64,000 bases of DNA from Melghirimyces profundicolus (GCF_003054245.1 NZ_QBKR01000015.1:1-64000); one strand, 5' to 3'; positions 11,282 to 21,450 are shown, counted from the first letter of the stretch. Translations and numbers: made by a program. Notes: generated from the sequence alone by a model not told the origin.

Positions 11282-12082
11282 ATGAAAAAGCGAATGATCA
11301 CGGGGGTGTTGGGTGGAGCGGGTTTTATGACTCTTCTCTGGGTGGGCGACTGGGCGTATACCGGGATGGTGGCGGTTCTGGCCACCGTGGGATATTTTGA
11401 ATTCTGCCGGATGAAGCGGATTCCCGTCTGGAAGGTCCAGACCTGGGTGGGTCTCGTTCTGGTATGGTGTCTGTTGCTGACGGGCATGGTCAAGCAGGGG
11501 GTGTTTCCACCTGGTTGGCCCTTGGAAGAGCCTGACAGCGTCCTGGTGGGGTTGGTGACCTTGCTTCTGTTAATGGTGGCGAGCCGCAACCGGATTCATG
11601 TGGACGAAATCGCATATCTGTTTTTGGGGTCTTTATACATAGGGTACGGTTTTTCTTATATGATCCAGACCCGGTTGATCACCGATGGCTTGGCATGGTC
11701 CTTTTTGGCTGTGGCGGTCACATTTGCAAATGACACCGGGGCTTATTTCCTGGGCCGGCGTTGGGGAAAGCGAAAATTGTGGCCTTCCGTCAGTCCCAAC
11801 AAAACCTGGGAAGGTTCTTTGGGAGGCGTTTTTCTTTCCCTTGTGATCAGTGGGATGATCGCGTTCTTTTTTCCGGAGCTGGGCAACCTCTCCGCCGTTT
11901 TGGGGATCGGACTCTTGGTCAGTGTGGCGGGCCAGTTCGGGGATCTGGTGGAGTCTGCGATCAAACGGACCACAGGGGTGAAGGATTCGGGGGCTCTGCT
12001 TCCGGGGCACGGAGGGGTGTTGGACCGGTTTGACAGCCTTCTGCTGGTGTTTCCTGTCCTCCATCTGTCCCAGCTTATCTGA
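11282..12082 (+). CDS. cdsA: Phosphatidate cytidylyltransferase
   Basis: Integral membrane enzyme that makes CDP-diacylglycerol from phosphatidate and CTP. The 266-residue product is very hydrophobic with about seven or eight membrane segments. It ends with the family signature SAIKRTTGVKDSG followed by LLPGHGGVLDRFDS. It begins 19 bp after uppS. CDP-diacylglycerol is the substrate of PgsA, encoded near the right end of the window. Confidence 0.95.
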   Translation: MKKRMITGVLGGAGFMTLLWVGDWAYTGMVAVLATVGYFEFCRMKRIPVWKVQTWVGLVLVWCLLLTGMVKQGVFPPGWPLEEPDSVLVGLVTLLLLMVASRNRIHVDEIAYLFLGSLYIGYGFSYMIQTRLITDGLAWSFLAVAVTFANDTGAYFLGRRWGKRKLWPSVSPNKTWEGSLGGVFLSLVISGMIAFFFPELGNLSAVLGIGLLVSVAGQFGDLVESAIKRTTGVKDSGALLPGHGGVLDRFDSLLLVFPVLHLSQLI

Positions 12083-12095
12083 GGAGTGAATGTGG

Positions 12096-13268
12096 ATGAA
12101 ACAACGAATCGCCATCCTGGGTTCCACCGGTTCCATCGGAACGAATACACTGGAAGTCATCCGTCAACACCCGGAAGAATTTGAGATCGTCGCTTTCGCC
12201 GCGGGCAACAACGTGGAGGAGATGCTCCGGCAGGTGGAGGAGTTCGGACCGTCGGTTGTCTCCATGTCTTCCCGGGAAGCGGCGAAGGAAGTGGAGTTGC
12301 GCGCCTCCCGGCCGGTCCGGGTGGTTTGGGGGGAGGAAGGGTTGGAGGAGGTGGCTTCCCATCCCGATGCCACTTACCTCGTTTCCGCCATGGTCGGGAG
12401 CCGGGGTCTCAAGCCCACCCTGGCGGGAATCCGGGCGGGGAAAACCGTGGGATTGGCCAACAAAGAAACCTTGGTCATGGGCGGTTCCATCGTCATGAAA
12501 GAGGCGAAAAAACACGGGGTGGACATCCTGCCCATCGACAGTGAACATTCGGCGATTTTCCAGTGCCTTCACGGGGAGAACACCGGCCGGGTTCGCCGCA
12601 TCATCCTGACGGCCTCCGGAGGCGCGTTTCGGGACTGGTCGCGGGAGAAGATGAAGTCGGCCACCCGGGAGGAAGCGCTGAACCACCCCAACTGGTCGAT
12701 GGGGGCCAAAATTACCGTCGATTCGGCTTCCCTGATGAACAAGGGGCTGGAAGTGATCGAAGCCCGCTGGCTGTTTGATCTTCCCTATGACCGGATTGAC
12801 ATCGTCATTCACCCGGAAAGCATCGTCCACTCCATGGTGGAGTTTGTGGACGGGGCGGTTCTGGCTGAACTGGGTTCGCCGGACATGAAGGTGCCGATCC
12901 TGTATGCTCTGAGCTATCCGGATCGTCTCCCCCTGAAAACGGAGGCGTTGGACTTGACGAAAATGGGCACTCTCCATTTCCGCGAACCGGACTTCGACCG
13001 GTTCCCCTGTCTGAAGCTGGCCTTTGAGGCGGGGCGCGCGGGCGGCACGGCTCCGACGGTGCTGAACGCCGCCAATGAGGTTGCGGTGGAGTACTTCCTG
13101 AAAGGAGACTTGCCTTTTCTCGCCATCGAGGAGATCAACGGGGAAGTTCTCTCCCGGCACATTCCGGTGGCAGATCCCGGGTTGGAAGACCTTTTTGAAG
13201 CCGACCGGTGGGCAAGGGAGACGGCCCGGCTCCGGCTGAAATCATTAAGCCCAACCCGTGACCAATGA
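12096..13268 (+). CDS. dxr: 1-deoxy-D-xylulose 5-phosphate reductoisomerase
   Basis: Second enzyme of the MEP isoprenoid pathway, NADPH-dependent. The product (390 aa) begins with the cofactor motif [17 protein letters not shown] and has the metal and substrate region [13 protein letters not shown] plus [10 protein letters not shown]. Two in-frame ATGs (12090, 12096) exist; the second is spaced better from GAGGAGTGA and is chosen. It lies 13 bp after cdsA. Its product route feeds UppS, encoded two genes upstream. Confidence 0.96.
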   Translation: MKQRIAILGSTGSIGTNTLEVIRQHPEEFEIVAFAAGNNVEEMLRQVEEFGPSVVSMSSREAAKEVELRASRPVRVVWGEEGLEEVASHPDATYLVSAMVGSRGLKPTLAGIRAGKTVGLANKETLVMGGSIVMKEAKKHGVDILPIDSEHSAIFQCLHGENTGRVRRIILTASGGAFRDWSREKMKSATREEALNHPNWSMGAKITVDSASLMNKGLEVIEARWLFDLPYDRIDIVIHPESIVHSMVEFVDGAVLAELGSPDMKVPILYALSYPDRLPLKTEALDLTKMGTLHFREPDFDRFPCLKLAFEAGRAGGTAPTVLNAANEVAVEYFLKGDLPFLAIEEINGEVLSRHIPVADPGLEDLFEADRWARETARLRLKSLSPTRDQ

Positions 13269-13283
13269 AGGCGGTGATGGAGA

Positions 13284-14621
13284 ATGCAGACGATTGTTTC
13301 CTTTATATTGCTGATCAGTGTATTGGTGTTTATACATGAACTGGGCCACTTTATCTTTGCCAAACGGGCGGGGATCCTGGTCCGGGAGTTTGCCATCGGG
13401 TTCGGACCCAAGCTGATTTCCTGGTTCCGGGGAGAGACCCTGTACTCCATCCGCCTCCTTCCTTTGGGCGGTTACGTGAGAATGGCGGGGGAAGATCCGG
13501 AAATCGTGGAGTTGAAAACCGGTTCCCGCCTGGTGATGGATCGGGATGCGGAAGGCCGGATCATTCGGATCCGGGCACCCAAGGCGCATTCCGACGGACC
13601 AACGGATGAAGTGGCCCGGGAATACGGTGAAGTGGACGATTATGCCGATGCGGATCTTCCCCGCCATCTTCCGCCTGTGAAGGATACCGTTTTCGGAAAG
13701 CTCCTGGAGGCGGACATCGAAAAGGAATTGTATCTCCTTGTGGAAGATGGGGAGGAGCGGGAAGTTCGCCACCGCATCCATCCTCAGGCGGTCATTCAGT
13801 ACGATGAGAAGAACATGGTGCAGATTGCCCCACTCGACCGCCAGTTTGCTTCCAAGAGCATCCTGGACCGGGCACTGACCATTCTCGCCGGACCGGTTTT
13901 CAATTTCCTGTTGGCGGTGGTCCTGATGGCAGTGGTGACCCTGGTGGTCGGACTGGAGACCAAAGTGTCGATTCAGGATACCGTACCGAACTCCCCTGCG
14001 GAACGGGCGGGCATTCAGCCCGGGGATATCGTGAAGCAGGTGGAGGGAAAAGACGTCAACAGCCTAAACGATATCCGACTCCCGTTGCAGGAAGCCCAGG
14101 GAAAACCGGTCAGCATCGTGTTGGAGCGGGCCAACCAAACCTACGAGACCACGTTGAAGCCCGAAAAAAAAGACGGCCGATTCATGATCGGGATCCAAAT
14201 GAAACAGGAGCTTCGGGACGCCACCATTTCCGAAGCGGCGGTCAACGGGTTTAAACAAACCTATGAACTGGCCGTGGTGATGGTGAAGGGGATCAGCCAG
14301 CTGGTGACCGGCAAAGTGGGCCTGGAAAATTTGGCCGGTCCCGTGGGAATCGCCGATATCACCGGTCAGGCGGCCGAGGCGGGATGGTTGCCCCTGGTCC
14401 GGCTGGCGGCACTTTTGAGTCTGAACCTGGGCATCCTGAACATCCTTCCGTTTCCGGCTCTGGACGGAGGACGGCTCATGTTCATTTTGGTGGAAGCTCT
14501 CCGCGGCAAGCCGTTGGATCCGAACAAAGAAAGTCTGGTTCATTTTGTAGGATTTGCTCTTTTGATGATGTTGATGCTGTTTATCACGTATAACGACATC
14601 CTGCGGGTCTTTTTCAGCTGA
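13284..14621 (+). CDS. rasP: Site-2 intramembrane zinc metalloprotease RasP/RseP
   Basis: Membrane protease that cleaves anti-sigma factors and leftover signal peptides inside the bilayer. The 445-residue product has the zinc motif HELGH (residues 18-22) in the first membrane helix, a PDZ domain (about 230-310: PNSPAERAGIQPGDIV), and the second catalytic motif NILPFPALDGGR near residue 390. An acidic insertion around residues 90-130 makes it slightly longer than the ~420-residue B. subtilis protein. ATG 13284 is 15 bp after dxr. Confidence 0.95.
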   Translation: MQTIVSFILLISVLVFIHELGHFIFAKRAGILVREFAIGFGPKLISWFRGETLYSIRLLPLGGYVRMAGEDPEIVELKTGSRLVMDRDAEGRIIRIRAPKAHSDGPTDEVAREYGEVDDYADADLPRHLPPVKDTVFGKLLEADIEKELYLLVEDGEEREVRHRIHPQAVIQYDEKNMVQIAPLDRQFASKSILDRALTILAGPVFNFLLAVVLMAVVTLVVGLETKVSIQDTVPNSPAERAGIQPGDIVKQVEGKDVNSLNDIRLPLQEAQGKPVSIVLERANQTYETTLKPEKKDGRFMIGIQMKQELRDATISEAAVNGFKQTYELAVVMVKGISQLVTGKVGLENLAGPVGIADITGQAAEAGWLPLVRLAALLSLNLGILNILPFPALDGGRLMFILVEALRGKPLDPNKESLVHFVGFALLMMLMLFITYNDILRVFFS

Positions 14622-14650
14622 CTCCGGGTACTGAGTAAGGAGCGGGAACC

Positions 14651-16375
14651 ATGAGACAGAAAAACATGCTGATCCCTACGCTCCGCCACGTGGGGGCGGA
14701 AGCGGAAATGGCCAGTCACCGGCTGATGCTGCGTGCGGGAATGATCCGGCAACTGGCCGCGGGGGTGTACACTTATCTCCCCCTCGCGTACCGAACGCTT
14801 CGCAAAGTGGAGCAGGTGGTCCGGGAAGAGATGGACCGCATCGGGGCCCAAGAGCTTCTCCTGCCGGCGATGAATCCCGCCGAACTGTGGAAGGAATCGG
14901 GACGATGGGAGACCTACGGGCCGGAACTGGTGAAACTTCAGGACCGGCACGAACGGGAATTTCTGCTGGGACCCACCCACGAGGAAGTGATCACGGACCT
15001 GGTGCGGAACGAGGTCAATTCTTACAAAAAGTTGCCGATGGCACTCTACCAGATCCAAACCAAATTCCGGGACGAGAGACGGCCGAGGTCGGGGCTGCTC
15101 CGGGGACGGGAATTCCTGATGAAAGACGCCTATTCCTTCCATGCAGATCAGGAGACCCTGGACGAAACTTACCAGGACATGTATGAAGCCTACCGGCGGA
15201 TCTTTACCCGCCTGGGACTGGATTTCCGGGCGGTGGAAGCCGATTCCGGCGCCATCGGGGGATCCGAAAACCACGAATTCATGGTATTATCGGAATCCGG
15301 CGAAGACACCCTTGCTCTGTGCGGCTCCTGTGATTACGCTGCCAACATCGAGACCGCCGAGGTGGGGGCTTTGACAGAGGCAGCCGCCCCAACAGCCACC
15401 GACGTACCGGGGGTGGAGAAGGTTTCCACTCCCCGTGCGTCCACCATCGACGAAGTGACCCGGATGCTCGGAAAAAAACCGGAAGAGCTGGTGAAAAGCC
15501 TTTTGTTCACCGTGGACGGGGAACCGGTGCTGGTACTGGTCCGGGGAGACCATGAGGCGAATGAAGTGAAGGTGAAACACGTCCTGGACGCGGAACAATG
15601 CGAGCTGGCTGACGATGACACCGTTCGCCGGGTGACGGGATCACCGGCGGGATTTGCCGGCCCCGTCGGGCTGAAACAACCAGTGAAAGTGGTGGCCGAT
15701 CATGCCGTGAAAGGGATGCGTGAGGCCGTCGTCGGGGCAAATGAAGCCGATGCCCATTTGGTGCATGTCCGTCCGGCCCGGGATTTTCAGGTGGATCTCT
15801 ATGCCGATGTGCGGACCGCACAGGAGGGAGACGCCTGTCCCCGTTGCGGAGGAACCCTCCGGTTTTCACGCGGGATTGAAGTGGGGCATGTCTTCAAGTT
15901 GGGCACCCGGTACAGTGAGGCGATGAACGCCACCTTTCTCGACCGGGAAGGGAAAGAACGCCCGTATATCATGGGATGCTACGGGATCGGCATTTCCCGG
16001 GTGGTTGCCGCCATCGTGGAACAATGCCACGATGAGAACGGGATCATCTGGCCTTCCGGGGCGGCTCCGTATCAGGTGCATTTGATTGCGGTCAACCCGA
16101 AGGACCCGGATCAGTCGCGCCTGGCGGAAGAACTTTATGCCCAGCTGACGGCGGACGGCATCGAAGTCCTTTTTGACGACCGTCAGGAACGGGCCGGTGT
16201 CAAGTTCAAGGATGCCGACCTGCTCGGAATACCTCTTCGCATCACTGTGGGGAAGATGGCCTCGGATGGTCGCGTCGAATACAAGTTTCGGCGTTCCGGA
16301 AAGAGCGGTGATTTGTCGGCAGAGGAGTTGCCTTTGAAGCTGCCGGATCTCCTGAAGAAAGCAGATGAAAAGTGA
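14651..16375 (+). CDS. proS: Prolyl-tRNA synthetase (bacterial type, with editing domain)
   Basis: Charges tRNA-Pro. The 574-residue product has the class II catalytic core (LMLRAGMIRQLAAGVYTYLPLAYR; GPTHEEVITDLV; QIQTKFRDERRPRSGLLRGREF), a YbaK-like insertion around residues 230-380 that removes mischarged alanine, and the C-terminal anticodon-binding domain (YQVHLIAVNPKD...). The length is usual for the family. ATG 14651 follows AAGGAGCGGGAACC. It is the last gene of the uppS-proS run, with a terminator about 100 bp downstream. Confidence 0.97.
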   Translation: MRQKNMLIPTLRHVGAEAEMASHRLMLRAGMIRQLAAGVYTYLPLAYRTLRKVEQVVREEMDRIGAQELLLPAMNPAELWKESGRWETYGPELVKLQDRHEREFLLGPTHEEVITDLVRNEVNSYKKLPMALYQIQTKFRDERRPRSGLLRGREFLMKDAYSFHADQETLDETYQDMYEAYRRIFTRLGLDFRAVEADSGAIGGSENHEFMVLSESGEDTLALCGSCDYAANIETAEVGALTEAAAPTATDVPGVEKVSTPRASTIDEVTRMLGKKPEELVKSLLFTVDGEPVLVLVRGDHEANEVKVKHVLDAEQCELADDDTVRRVTGSPAGFAGPVGLKQPVKVVADHAVKGMREAVVGANEADAHLVHVRPARDFQVDLYADVRTAQEGDACPRCGGTLRFSRGIEVGHVFKLGTRYSEAMNATFLDREGKERPYIMGCYGIGISRVVAAIVEQCHDENGIIWPSGAAPYQVHLIAVNPKDPDQSRLAEELYAQLTADGIEVLFDDRQERAGVKFKDADLLGIPLRITVGKMASDGRVEYKFRRSGKSGDLSAEELPLKLPDLLKKADEK

Positions 16376-16477
16376 CTGGCTCCGCACGGCAACAGCACCT
16401 CAAGGGTGACCGAAGGAATGCCTATGGTGCACTTTGCTGAAGCCGTGGGTTTTTCGGCGCTTTTTCTAACGGTACCC

Positions 16478-16507
16478 AGCCCCCGTCGCTTCGGCGGGGG
16501 CTTTATT
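16478..16507 (+). terminator. Terminator of proS
   Basis: AGCCCCCG / CGGGGGCT stem with a TCGCTTCG-containing loop, then TTTATT. A repeat element starts immediately downstream. Confidence 0.8.
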
Positions 16508-16510
16508 CTG

Positions 16511-16818
16511 GAAGCGTTGTGAAAAAGTGAGCGGCAGCATTTATCCAAAGCCGCTCCGGCTGCACTCACAGAGCACAAGTCTCGCCTGGGTCGCTTGCGC
16601 TCCCCGGTCTCGCTATGCTGTCCGGCAGAGATGGTTGTACTGTCCGCTCCAAATCATCCTGCTGCGGGCAGGGGCAAAAGCCTTCGGATGCCACACAGAG
16701 AAGCTTTTGCCCCTGAACGCCCTTGCTGGCTGATTCTCCGCCGTGCAGGACAGCAAAGTCGCTATTTTGGGTAAACGCTTCCCCTTTTCTCGAAACGAAC
16801 ATTCAATCACAACGCTTC
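16511..16818 (+). mobile_element. MITE-like repeat element, copy 2 (complete, 308 bp)
   Basis: The most intact copy. Terminal inverted repeats are GAAGCGTTGTGA (16511-16522) and TCACAACGCTTC (16807-16818), perfect over 12 bp. Inside, in order: GAGCGGC/GCCGCTC hairpin, one ~53-bp unit, then nested arms CTGTCC...GGACAG and AGGGGCAAAAG...CTTTTGCCCCT, and a second AAACGCTTCCCC near the right end. No ORF of quality. It fills the space between the proS terminator and polC. No clear target-site duplication is visible. Confidence 0.75.
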
Positions 16819-16904
16819 TAGTCCGGCCGGACGGTTTCTGATAAACTCGGAAAAGAAGAGAGAAGCAACACGGAGAGCGGATACTGGAGGTGAAGGGTTT
16901 GTCG

Positions 16905-19900
16905 ATGGAGGCTTTTAAACGGGACCGGTTGGAAGAAGTGTTCCGGCGTGCCCGGATTCCCGATGAAGCCGCGAAGTATTTCGAAGGTGCGTACATAGAA
17001 AAAGTGAAAGTGAGTCGGCGGGACCGGAGTTGGACCTTTTATCTCCAATTGGTTCACCCCGTGCCGCCCAACATTCTGTTCGGGGTTCGGGACCGGATCG
17101 CATCCGCCTTCCATCCGGTTGCGGACGTGCGGTTTGTCGTTCGGTACGGACGTGCCGATCTCTCCCAATTGATGGAGATGTACTGGCACTGGATTCGGAA
17201 GCGGGTGGCGGATAACCTCTCTCCGTCAGCGGCCGGGTGGCTTTCCCGGGGAGAGTGGCAGATGGAGGGGAATCGGTTGACCATCGCCTTCCCCAACCCG
17301 GTCATGAATAAAATGGCGGTCGCCAAGCAGTTGGATCAGGTGGTGGCCTCCCTTTTCCATGAGATTTCCGGTACCCGAATCCAGGTGGACCTCGCCTGCC
17401 GGGAATCGGATGAGGCAAAGGAAAAGTTCCTGGAAGAACGGGAGGAAGCCGATCGTCAGCTGTTGGAGGAAGCGATGAGCCATCTGGAAGAGTCGTCGCC
17501 TCCGCCGGCGGAGGAGGCGGAGGAGGAGTCTCCGGTGACTCTCGGTTACGACTTTCATGATGAACCGGTTCTGATCAAGGAAATTACCGATGAGGAACGC
17601 CGGGTGACGATTCGCGGAACGGTCTTCAAGGCCGAAACCCGGGAACTTCGCAGCGGGAGAACCCTTTTGACCTTCAATATGACGGATTACAGTGACTCCA
17701 TCGCGGTCAAGATCTTTGCCCGGGACAAAGAAGACGCCGCCAAGCTGAACCGGGTGAAAAACGGGATGTGGCTCGCTGTCCGCGGGTCGGTCCAATACGA
17801 TACCTTTGCCCGGGATCTGGTGGTGATGGCCAACGATCTGAAAGAGGTGCCTCCCTACCGGCGAGAGGACCGGGCGGAGGAAAAACGGGTGGAGCTTCAC
17901 CTTCACACGGCGATGAGTGCCATGGACGGCGTTTACGATCCCGCCGTCATGGTGAAACAGGCGGCGGATTGGGGACATCCCGCGGTGGCCGTGACGGATC
18001 ACGGCGTTCTTCAGGCATACCCCGACGCCTTTTCCGCCGGAGAGAAACACGGAATCAAAGTGATTTTCGGGCTGGAGGCCTTCGTGGTGGATGACGGCGT
18101 ACCGATCGTGATGAATGCCTCAAGCCGGGTCATGAAAGAGGACAGCTATGTCGTTTTTGACGTGGAGACGACGGGGTTGTCCGCTGTCCATGACGAAATC
18201 ATCGAACTTGCCGCGGTCAAGGTGAAGAACGGCGAAATCGTGGACCGGTTTGAATCTTTTATCAACCCTCACCGGAGGCTTTCGGCCACCATCACCGATT
18301 TGACCGGTATCACCGATGACATGGTGAAGGATGCCCCGGATCTGTCCGATGTTCTGCCCCGGTTCCTCCGTTTTCTCGAAGGCACGGTCCTGGTGGCCCA
18401 CAATGCCCGCTTTGACATGGGATTTCTTCAGGAAGCCTGCCGCAAAACCGGTCGGTCCCCGGTGGAGAACCCGGTCGTGGACACGTTGGAACTGGGCCGG
18501 TTTCTGTATCCCCGGTTGAAAAACCACCGTCTCAACACGCTCTGCAGGCAGTTTGACATCGAACTCACCCAACACCACCGGGCGATCTATGATGCCGAAG
18601 CGACCGGATACCTGCTCTGGAGGATGGTTCTCGACTGCGGGGAAAGGAACATCCACCGACTGGATCAGCTGAACGAATATATGGGGGACCGGGACTTGAG
18701 CCGCCTGCGTCCTTTTCATGCCATCGTGCTGGTGCAAAACGAGAAAGGTCTGAAAAACCTGTACAAACTGGTCTCCAAATCCCACCTGGAATATTTTCAC
18801 CGGATGCCTCGGATTCCCAGAAGTCTTCTGGAACGGTACCGGGAAGGGTTGATGATAGGCTCGGGATGTGAAAAAGGGGAGCTCTTTGAGGCCGCTCTTC
18901 AAAAATCCCCGCAGGAAGTGGAAGAGTTGGCCCGCTTTTACGATTACCTCGAAATTCAGCCGGTGGAAGTGAACCGGCATCTGGTGGAAAAGGAACTCGT
19001 GGACAGCGAGGAACGGCTCCGGGAAGCCAACCGGCTGTTGGTACAGATCGGTGAGAAATTGAACAAGCCGGTGGTGGCCACTTCCAACGCCCACTATCTC
19101 AACCGGTGGGACGCCACGTTCCGGGAGATCCTCGCCTTCAACCAAACGGGTGGTTTTCGCAACCAAGGTCCGCTGGCCCCCGCGTACTTCCGGACCACCG
19201 ATGAGATGTTGGAAGAGTTCTCGTATCTGGGGGAGGAGAAGGCCCGCGAGGTCGTGGTGACCAATCCCCGGGCCATCGCGGATCGGATCGGGAAATTAAA
19301 GCCATTTCCGGATAACCTGCACACACCGATTATCGAAGGGGCGGACGAGGAACTTCGCCGGATTTGCTATGAGACGGCGGAAGGTCTTTACGGGAGTCCG
19401 TTGCCGGAGATCGTTGAAAGCCGGCTGGAAAAAGAGCTTGGAAGTATCATCAAGCACGGATTCGGGGTCATCTATCTGATCTCCCACAAGCTGGTGACCA
19501 AATCCCTGGAGGACGGATACTTGGTCGGTTCCCGAGGTTCCGTCGGATCTTCCTTTGTAGCCACGATGAGCCACATCACGGAGGTGAATCCCCTGCCTCC
19601 CCACTACGTCTGTCCGGAGTGCAAGTACAGCGAGTTCATCCGGGACGGATCCGTCGCATCCGGTTTTGATCTTCCCGACAAAGATTGTCCCGAATGCGGC
19701 GAAAAGCTGAAGAAAGACGGCCACGACATTCCCTTTGAAACCTTTCTCGGTTTCAAAGGGGACAAGGTTCCGGATATCGATCTGAACTTTTCCGGGGAAT
19801 ATCAGCCCCGCGCCCACAAATACACAGAGGAACTTTTCGGTAAAGACTATGTCTACCGGGCGGGAACGATTTCGACGGTGGCTCAGAAAACCGCGTTTGG

Positions 19901-21191
19901 GTACGTGAAGAAATACCAGGAAGAGAAAGGCCACCAATGGAGAAACGCCGAGGTCGACCGGATGGTGGAAGGATGCACGGGTGTGAAACGGACGACCGGT
20001 CAGCATCCCGGCGGGTTGATGGTCATCCCTCAGAACAAGGAAGTCTTCGATTTTACGCCGATCCAGCGTCCCGCCGACGACGTCAAATCGGAAACGATCA
20101 CCACCCACTTCGATTATCATGCGATCAGCGGGCGTCTGTTGAAGCTGGACATCCTGGGGCACGATGACCCGACCGTGATTCGGATGCTGCAGGATTTGAC
20201 GGGGGTCGATCCCAAGACCATTCCCGTGGACGATCCGAAAGTGATGAAGCTGTTCAGCAGCACCGAATCCCTCGGGGTGAAGCCGGAGGAGATCGGAACG
20301 GTGACCGGAACCCTCGGCATACCCGAATTCGGGACCCGCTTTGTCAGGCAGATGCTGGAGGATACGAAACCGACGACCTTCGGGGAGCTGGTCCGCATCT
20401 CCGGTCTTTCCCACGGAACCGATGTCTGGTTGAACAACGCCCAGGATTTGGTCCGTTCCAAGACCGCGGTGCTGTCGGAAGTGATCTCCACCCGGGACGA
20501 CATCATGGTCTATCTCATCTATAAAGGAATGGAACCCTCCATCGCCTTCAAGTTGATGGAAAAGGTGCGGAAGGGAAAAGGGCTGACCGATGAGGAGGCC
20601 GACCTGATGAGGAACCATGACGTTCCGGAGTGGTACATCGAATCCTGCCGGAAAATCAAGTACATGTTCCCCAAAGCCCACGCGGTTGCTTATGTGTTGA
20701 TGGCCGTTCGGATCGCCTGGTTTAAAGTCCACTACCCGATCGAATACTATGCCACTTACTTCACCGTCCGTGCCGACGACTTCGATGTGGAATTGGTCCT
20801 GAAGGGGCCGGAAGCGGTGAAAAAGAAGATCGTCGAGATTGAAGAGAAAGGCGTGGGAGCCAGCCCGAAGGAAAAAGGGCTTCTGACTGTGCTGGAATCG
20901 GTGCGGGAGATGTTGGCCCGCGGTCTCACTTTTCAGCGGGTGGACCTCTACCGATCCGACGCCGAGCGGTTTCTGGTGGACGGGAACAGTCTGATCCCAC
21001 CCTTCTCATCCGTCTCGGGCATCGGAACCAACGCTGCGAAGAATATCGCCCGGGCGCGGGAGGAAGGCGAGTTTTTGTCCGTTGAAGATCTTACGAAACG
21101 GAGTCGCATCTCCAGCGCTGTCGTGGACGTTTTAAAACGACTCGGTTGCCTGGAGGATATGCCGGAGAGCAACCAGCTGTCTCTGTTCTGA
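16905..21191 (+). CDS. polC: DNA polymerase III alpha subunit, Gram-positive PolC type
   Basis: Replicative polymerase of low- to mid-GC Gram-positives with built-in proofreading. Domains in order in the ~1428-residue product: N-terminal domain and OB fold (to ~320), PHP domain starting at LHLHTAMSAMDG (~330), 3'-5' exonuclease inserted in the PHP domain (YVVFDVETTG at ~415 to about 585), zinc-binding CPECKYS...CPECGE (~905-930), palm with PDIDLNFSGE (~955), then fingers and duplex-binding region. ATG 16905 is 11 nt after GGAGGTGA; GTG 16890 overlaps that site and TTG 16899 is the alternative. Confidence 0.97.
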   Translation: MEAFKRDRLEEVFRRARIPDEAAKYFEGAYIEKVKVSRRDRSWTFYLQLVHPVPPNILFGVRDRIASAFHPVADVRFVVRYGRADLSQLMEMYWHWIRKRVADNLSPSAAGWLSRGEWQMEGNRLTIAFPNPVMNKMAVAKQLDQVVASLFHEISGTRIQVDLACRESDEAKEKFLEEREEADRQLLEEAMSHLEESSPPPAEEAEEESPVTLGYDFHDEPVLIKEITDEERRVTIRGTVFKAETRELRSGRTLLTFNMTDYSDSIAVKIFARDKEDAAKLNRVKNGMWLAVRGSVQYDTFARDLVVMANDLKEVPPYRREDRAEEKRVELHLHTAMSAMDGVYDPAVMVKQAADWGHPAVAVTDHGVLQAYPDAFSAGEKHGIKVIFGLEAFVVDDGVPIVMNASSRVMKEDSYVVFDVETTGLSAVHDEIIELAAVKVKNGEIVDRFESFINPHRRLSATITDLTGITDDMVKDAPDLSDVLPRFLRFLEGTVLVAHNARFDMGFLQEACRKTGRSPVENPVVDTLELGRFLYPRLKNHRLNTLCRQFDIELTQHHRAIYDAEATGYLLWRMVLDCGERNIHRLDQLNEYMGDRDLSRLRPFHAIVLVQNEKGLKNLYKLVSKSHLEYFHRMPRIPRSLLERYREGLMIGSGCEKGELFEAALQKSPQEVEELARFYDYLEIQPVEVNRHLVEKELVDSEERLREANRLLVQIGEKLNKPVVATSNAHYLNRWDATFREILAFNQTGGFRNQGPLAPAYFRTTDEMLEEFSYLGEEKAREVVVTNPRAIADRIGKLKPFPDNLHTPIIEGADEELRRICYETAEGLYGSPLPEIVESRLEKELGSIIKHGFGVIYLISHKLVTKSLEDGYLVGSRGSVGSSFVATMSHITEVNPLPPHYVCPECKYSEFIRDGSVASGFDLPDKDCPECGEKLKKDGHDIPFETFLGFKGDKVPDIDLNFSGEYQPRAHKYTEELFGKDYVYRAGTISTVAQKTAFGYVKKYQEEKGHQWRNAEVDRMVEGCTGVKRTTGQHPGGLMVIPQNKEVFDFTPIQRPADDVKSETITTHFDYHAISGRLLKLDILGHDDPTVIRMLQDLTGVDPKTIPVDDPKVMKLFSSTESLGVKPEEIGTVTGTLGIPEFGTRFVRQMLEDTKPTTFGELVRISGLSHGTDVWLNNAQDLVRSKTAVLSEVISTRDDIMVYLIYKGMEPSIAFKLMEKVRKGKGLTDEEADLMRNHDVPEWYIESCRKIKYMFPKAHAVAYVLMAVRIAWFKVHYPIEYYATYFTVRADDFDVELVLKGPEAVKKKIVEIEEKGVGASPKEKGLLTVLESVREMLARGLTFQRVDLYRSDAERFLVDGNSLIPPFSSVSGIGTNAAKNIARAREEGEFLSVEDLTKRSRISSAVVDVLKRLGCLEDMPESNQLSLF

Positions 21192-21210
21192 CCGTCTCAG
21201 AGGAATTTTT

Positions 21211-21240
21211 TGCGAATGGATGCCGGATTGTGTTATGATG
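21211..21240 (+). promoter_or_regulatory. Putative first promoter of the rimP-nusA operon
   Basis: TTGCGA (21211-21216), 18-bp spacer, TATGAT (21235-21240). A transcript would contain the GC-rich hairpin at 21276-21298 (AGTCCCGGG / CCCGGGACT), which lacks a T run. Confidence 0.45.
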
Positions 21241-21312
21241 TCGTAGAACATTCCCTTCAACTCTGCCGCTCGGAAAGTCCCGGGTGGCTCCCGGGACTCC
21301 CGTCTTTCGACG

Positions 21313-21341
21313 TTGTAGTTTGGAATCTTTTTGGCTATACT
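21313..21341 (+). promoter_or_regulatory. Putative second promoter of the rimP-nusA operon
   Basis: TTGTAG (21313-21318), 17-bp spacer, TATACT (21336-21341). It lies just ahead of the leader hairpin at 21366-21391. Confidence 0.5.
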
Positions 21342-21365
21342 GATTTGTAGATATGTCTCGGCCGA

Positions 21366-21391
21366 AAAGAGTGGGTTGTCGCCCACTCTTT
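21366..21391 (+). promoter_or_regulatory. Leader hairpin of the rimP-nusA operon
   Basis: Perfect 10-bp stem AAAGAGTGGG / CCCACTCTTT with loop TTGTCG, followed by the weakly T-rich CCCTTTG. It is placed 60 bp before rimP and may be an attenuator or a protein-binding leader. Function is inferred from position only. Confidence 0.5.
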
Positions 21392-21450
21392 CCCTTTGTG
21401 ATGGAGTCTTCCTCACGGGGGTGGAGGGCTTGGATAAGGAGGTACAAAAG

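Noticed and set aside
16821-16832. GTCCGGCCGGAC palindrome before polC as an operator
   Set aside because: Only 12 bp, found once, and readily explained by chance in GC-rich DNA.
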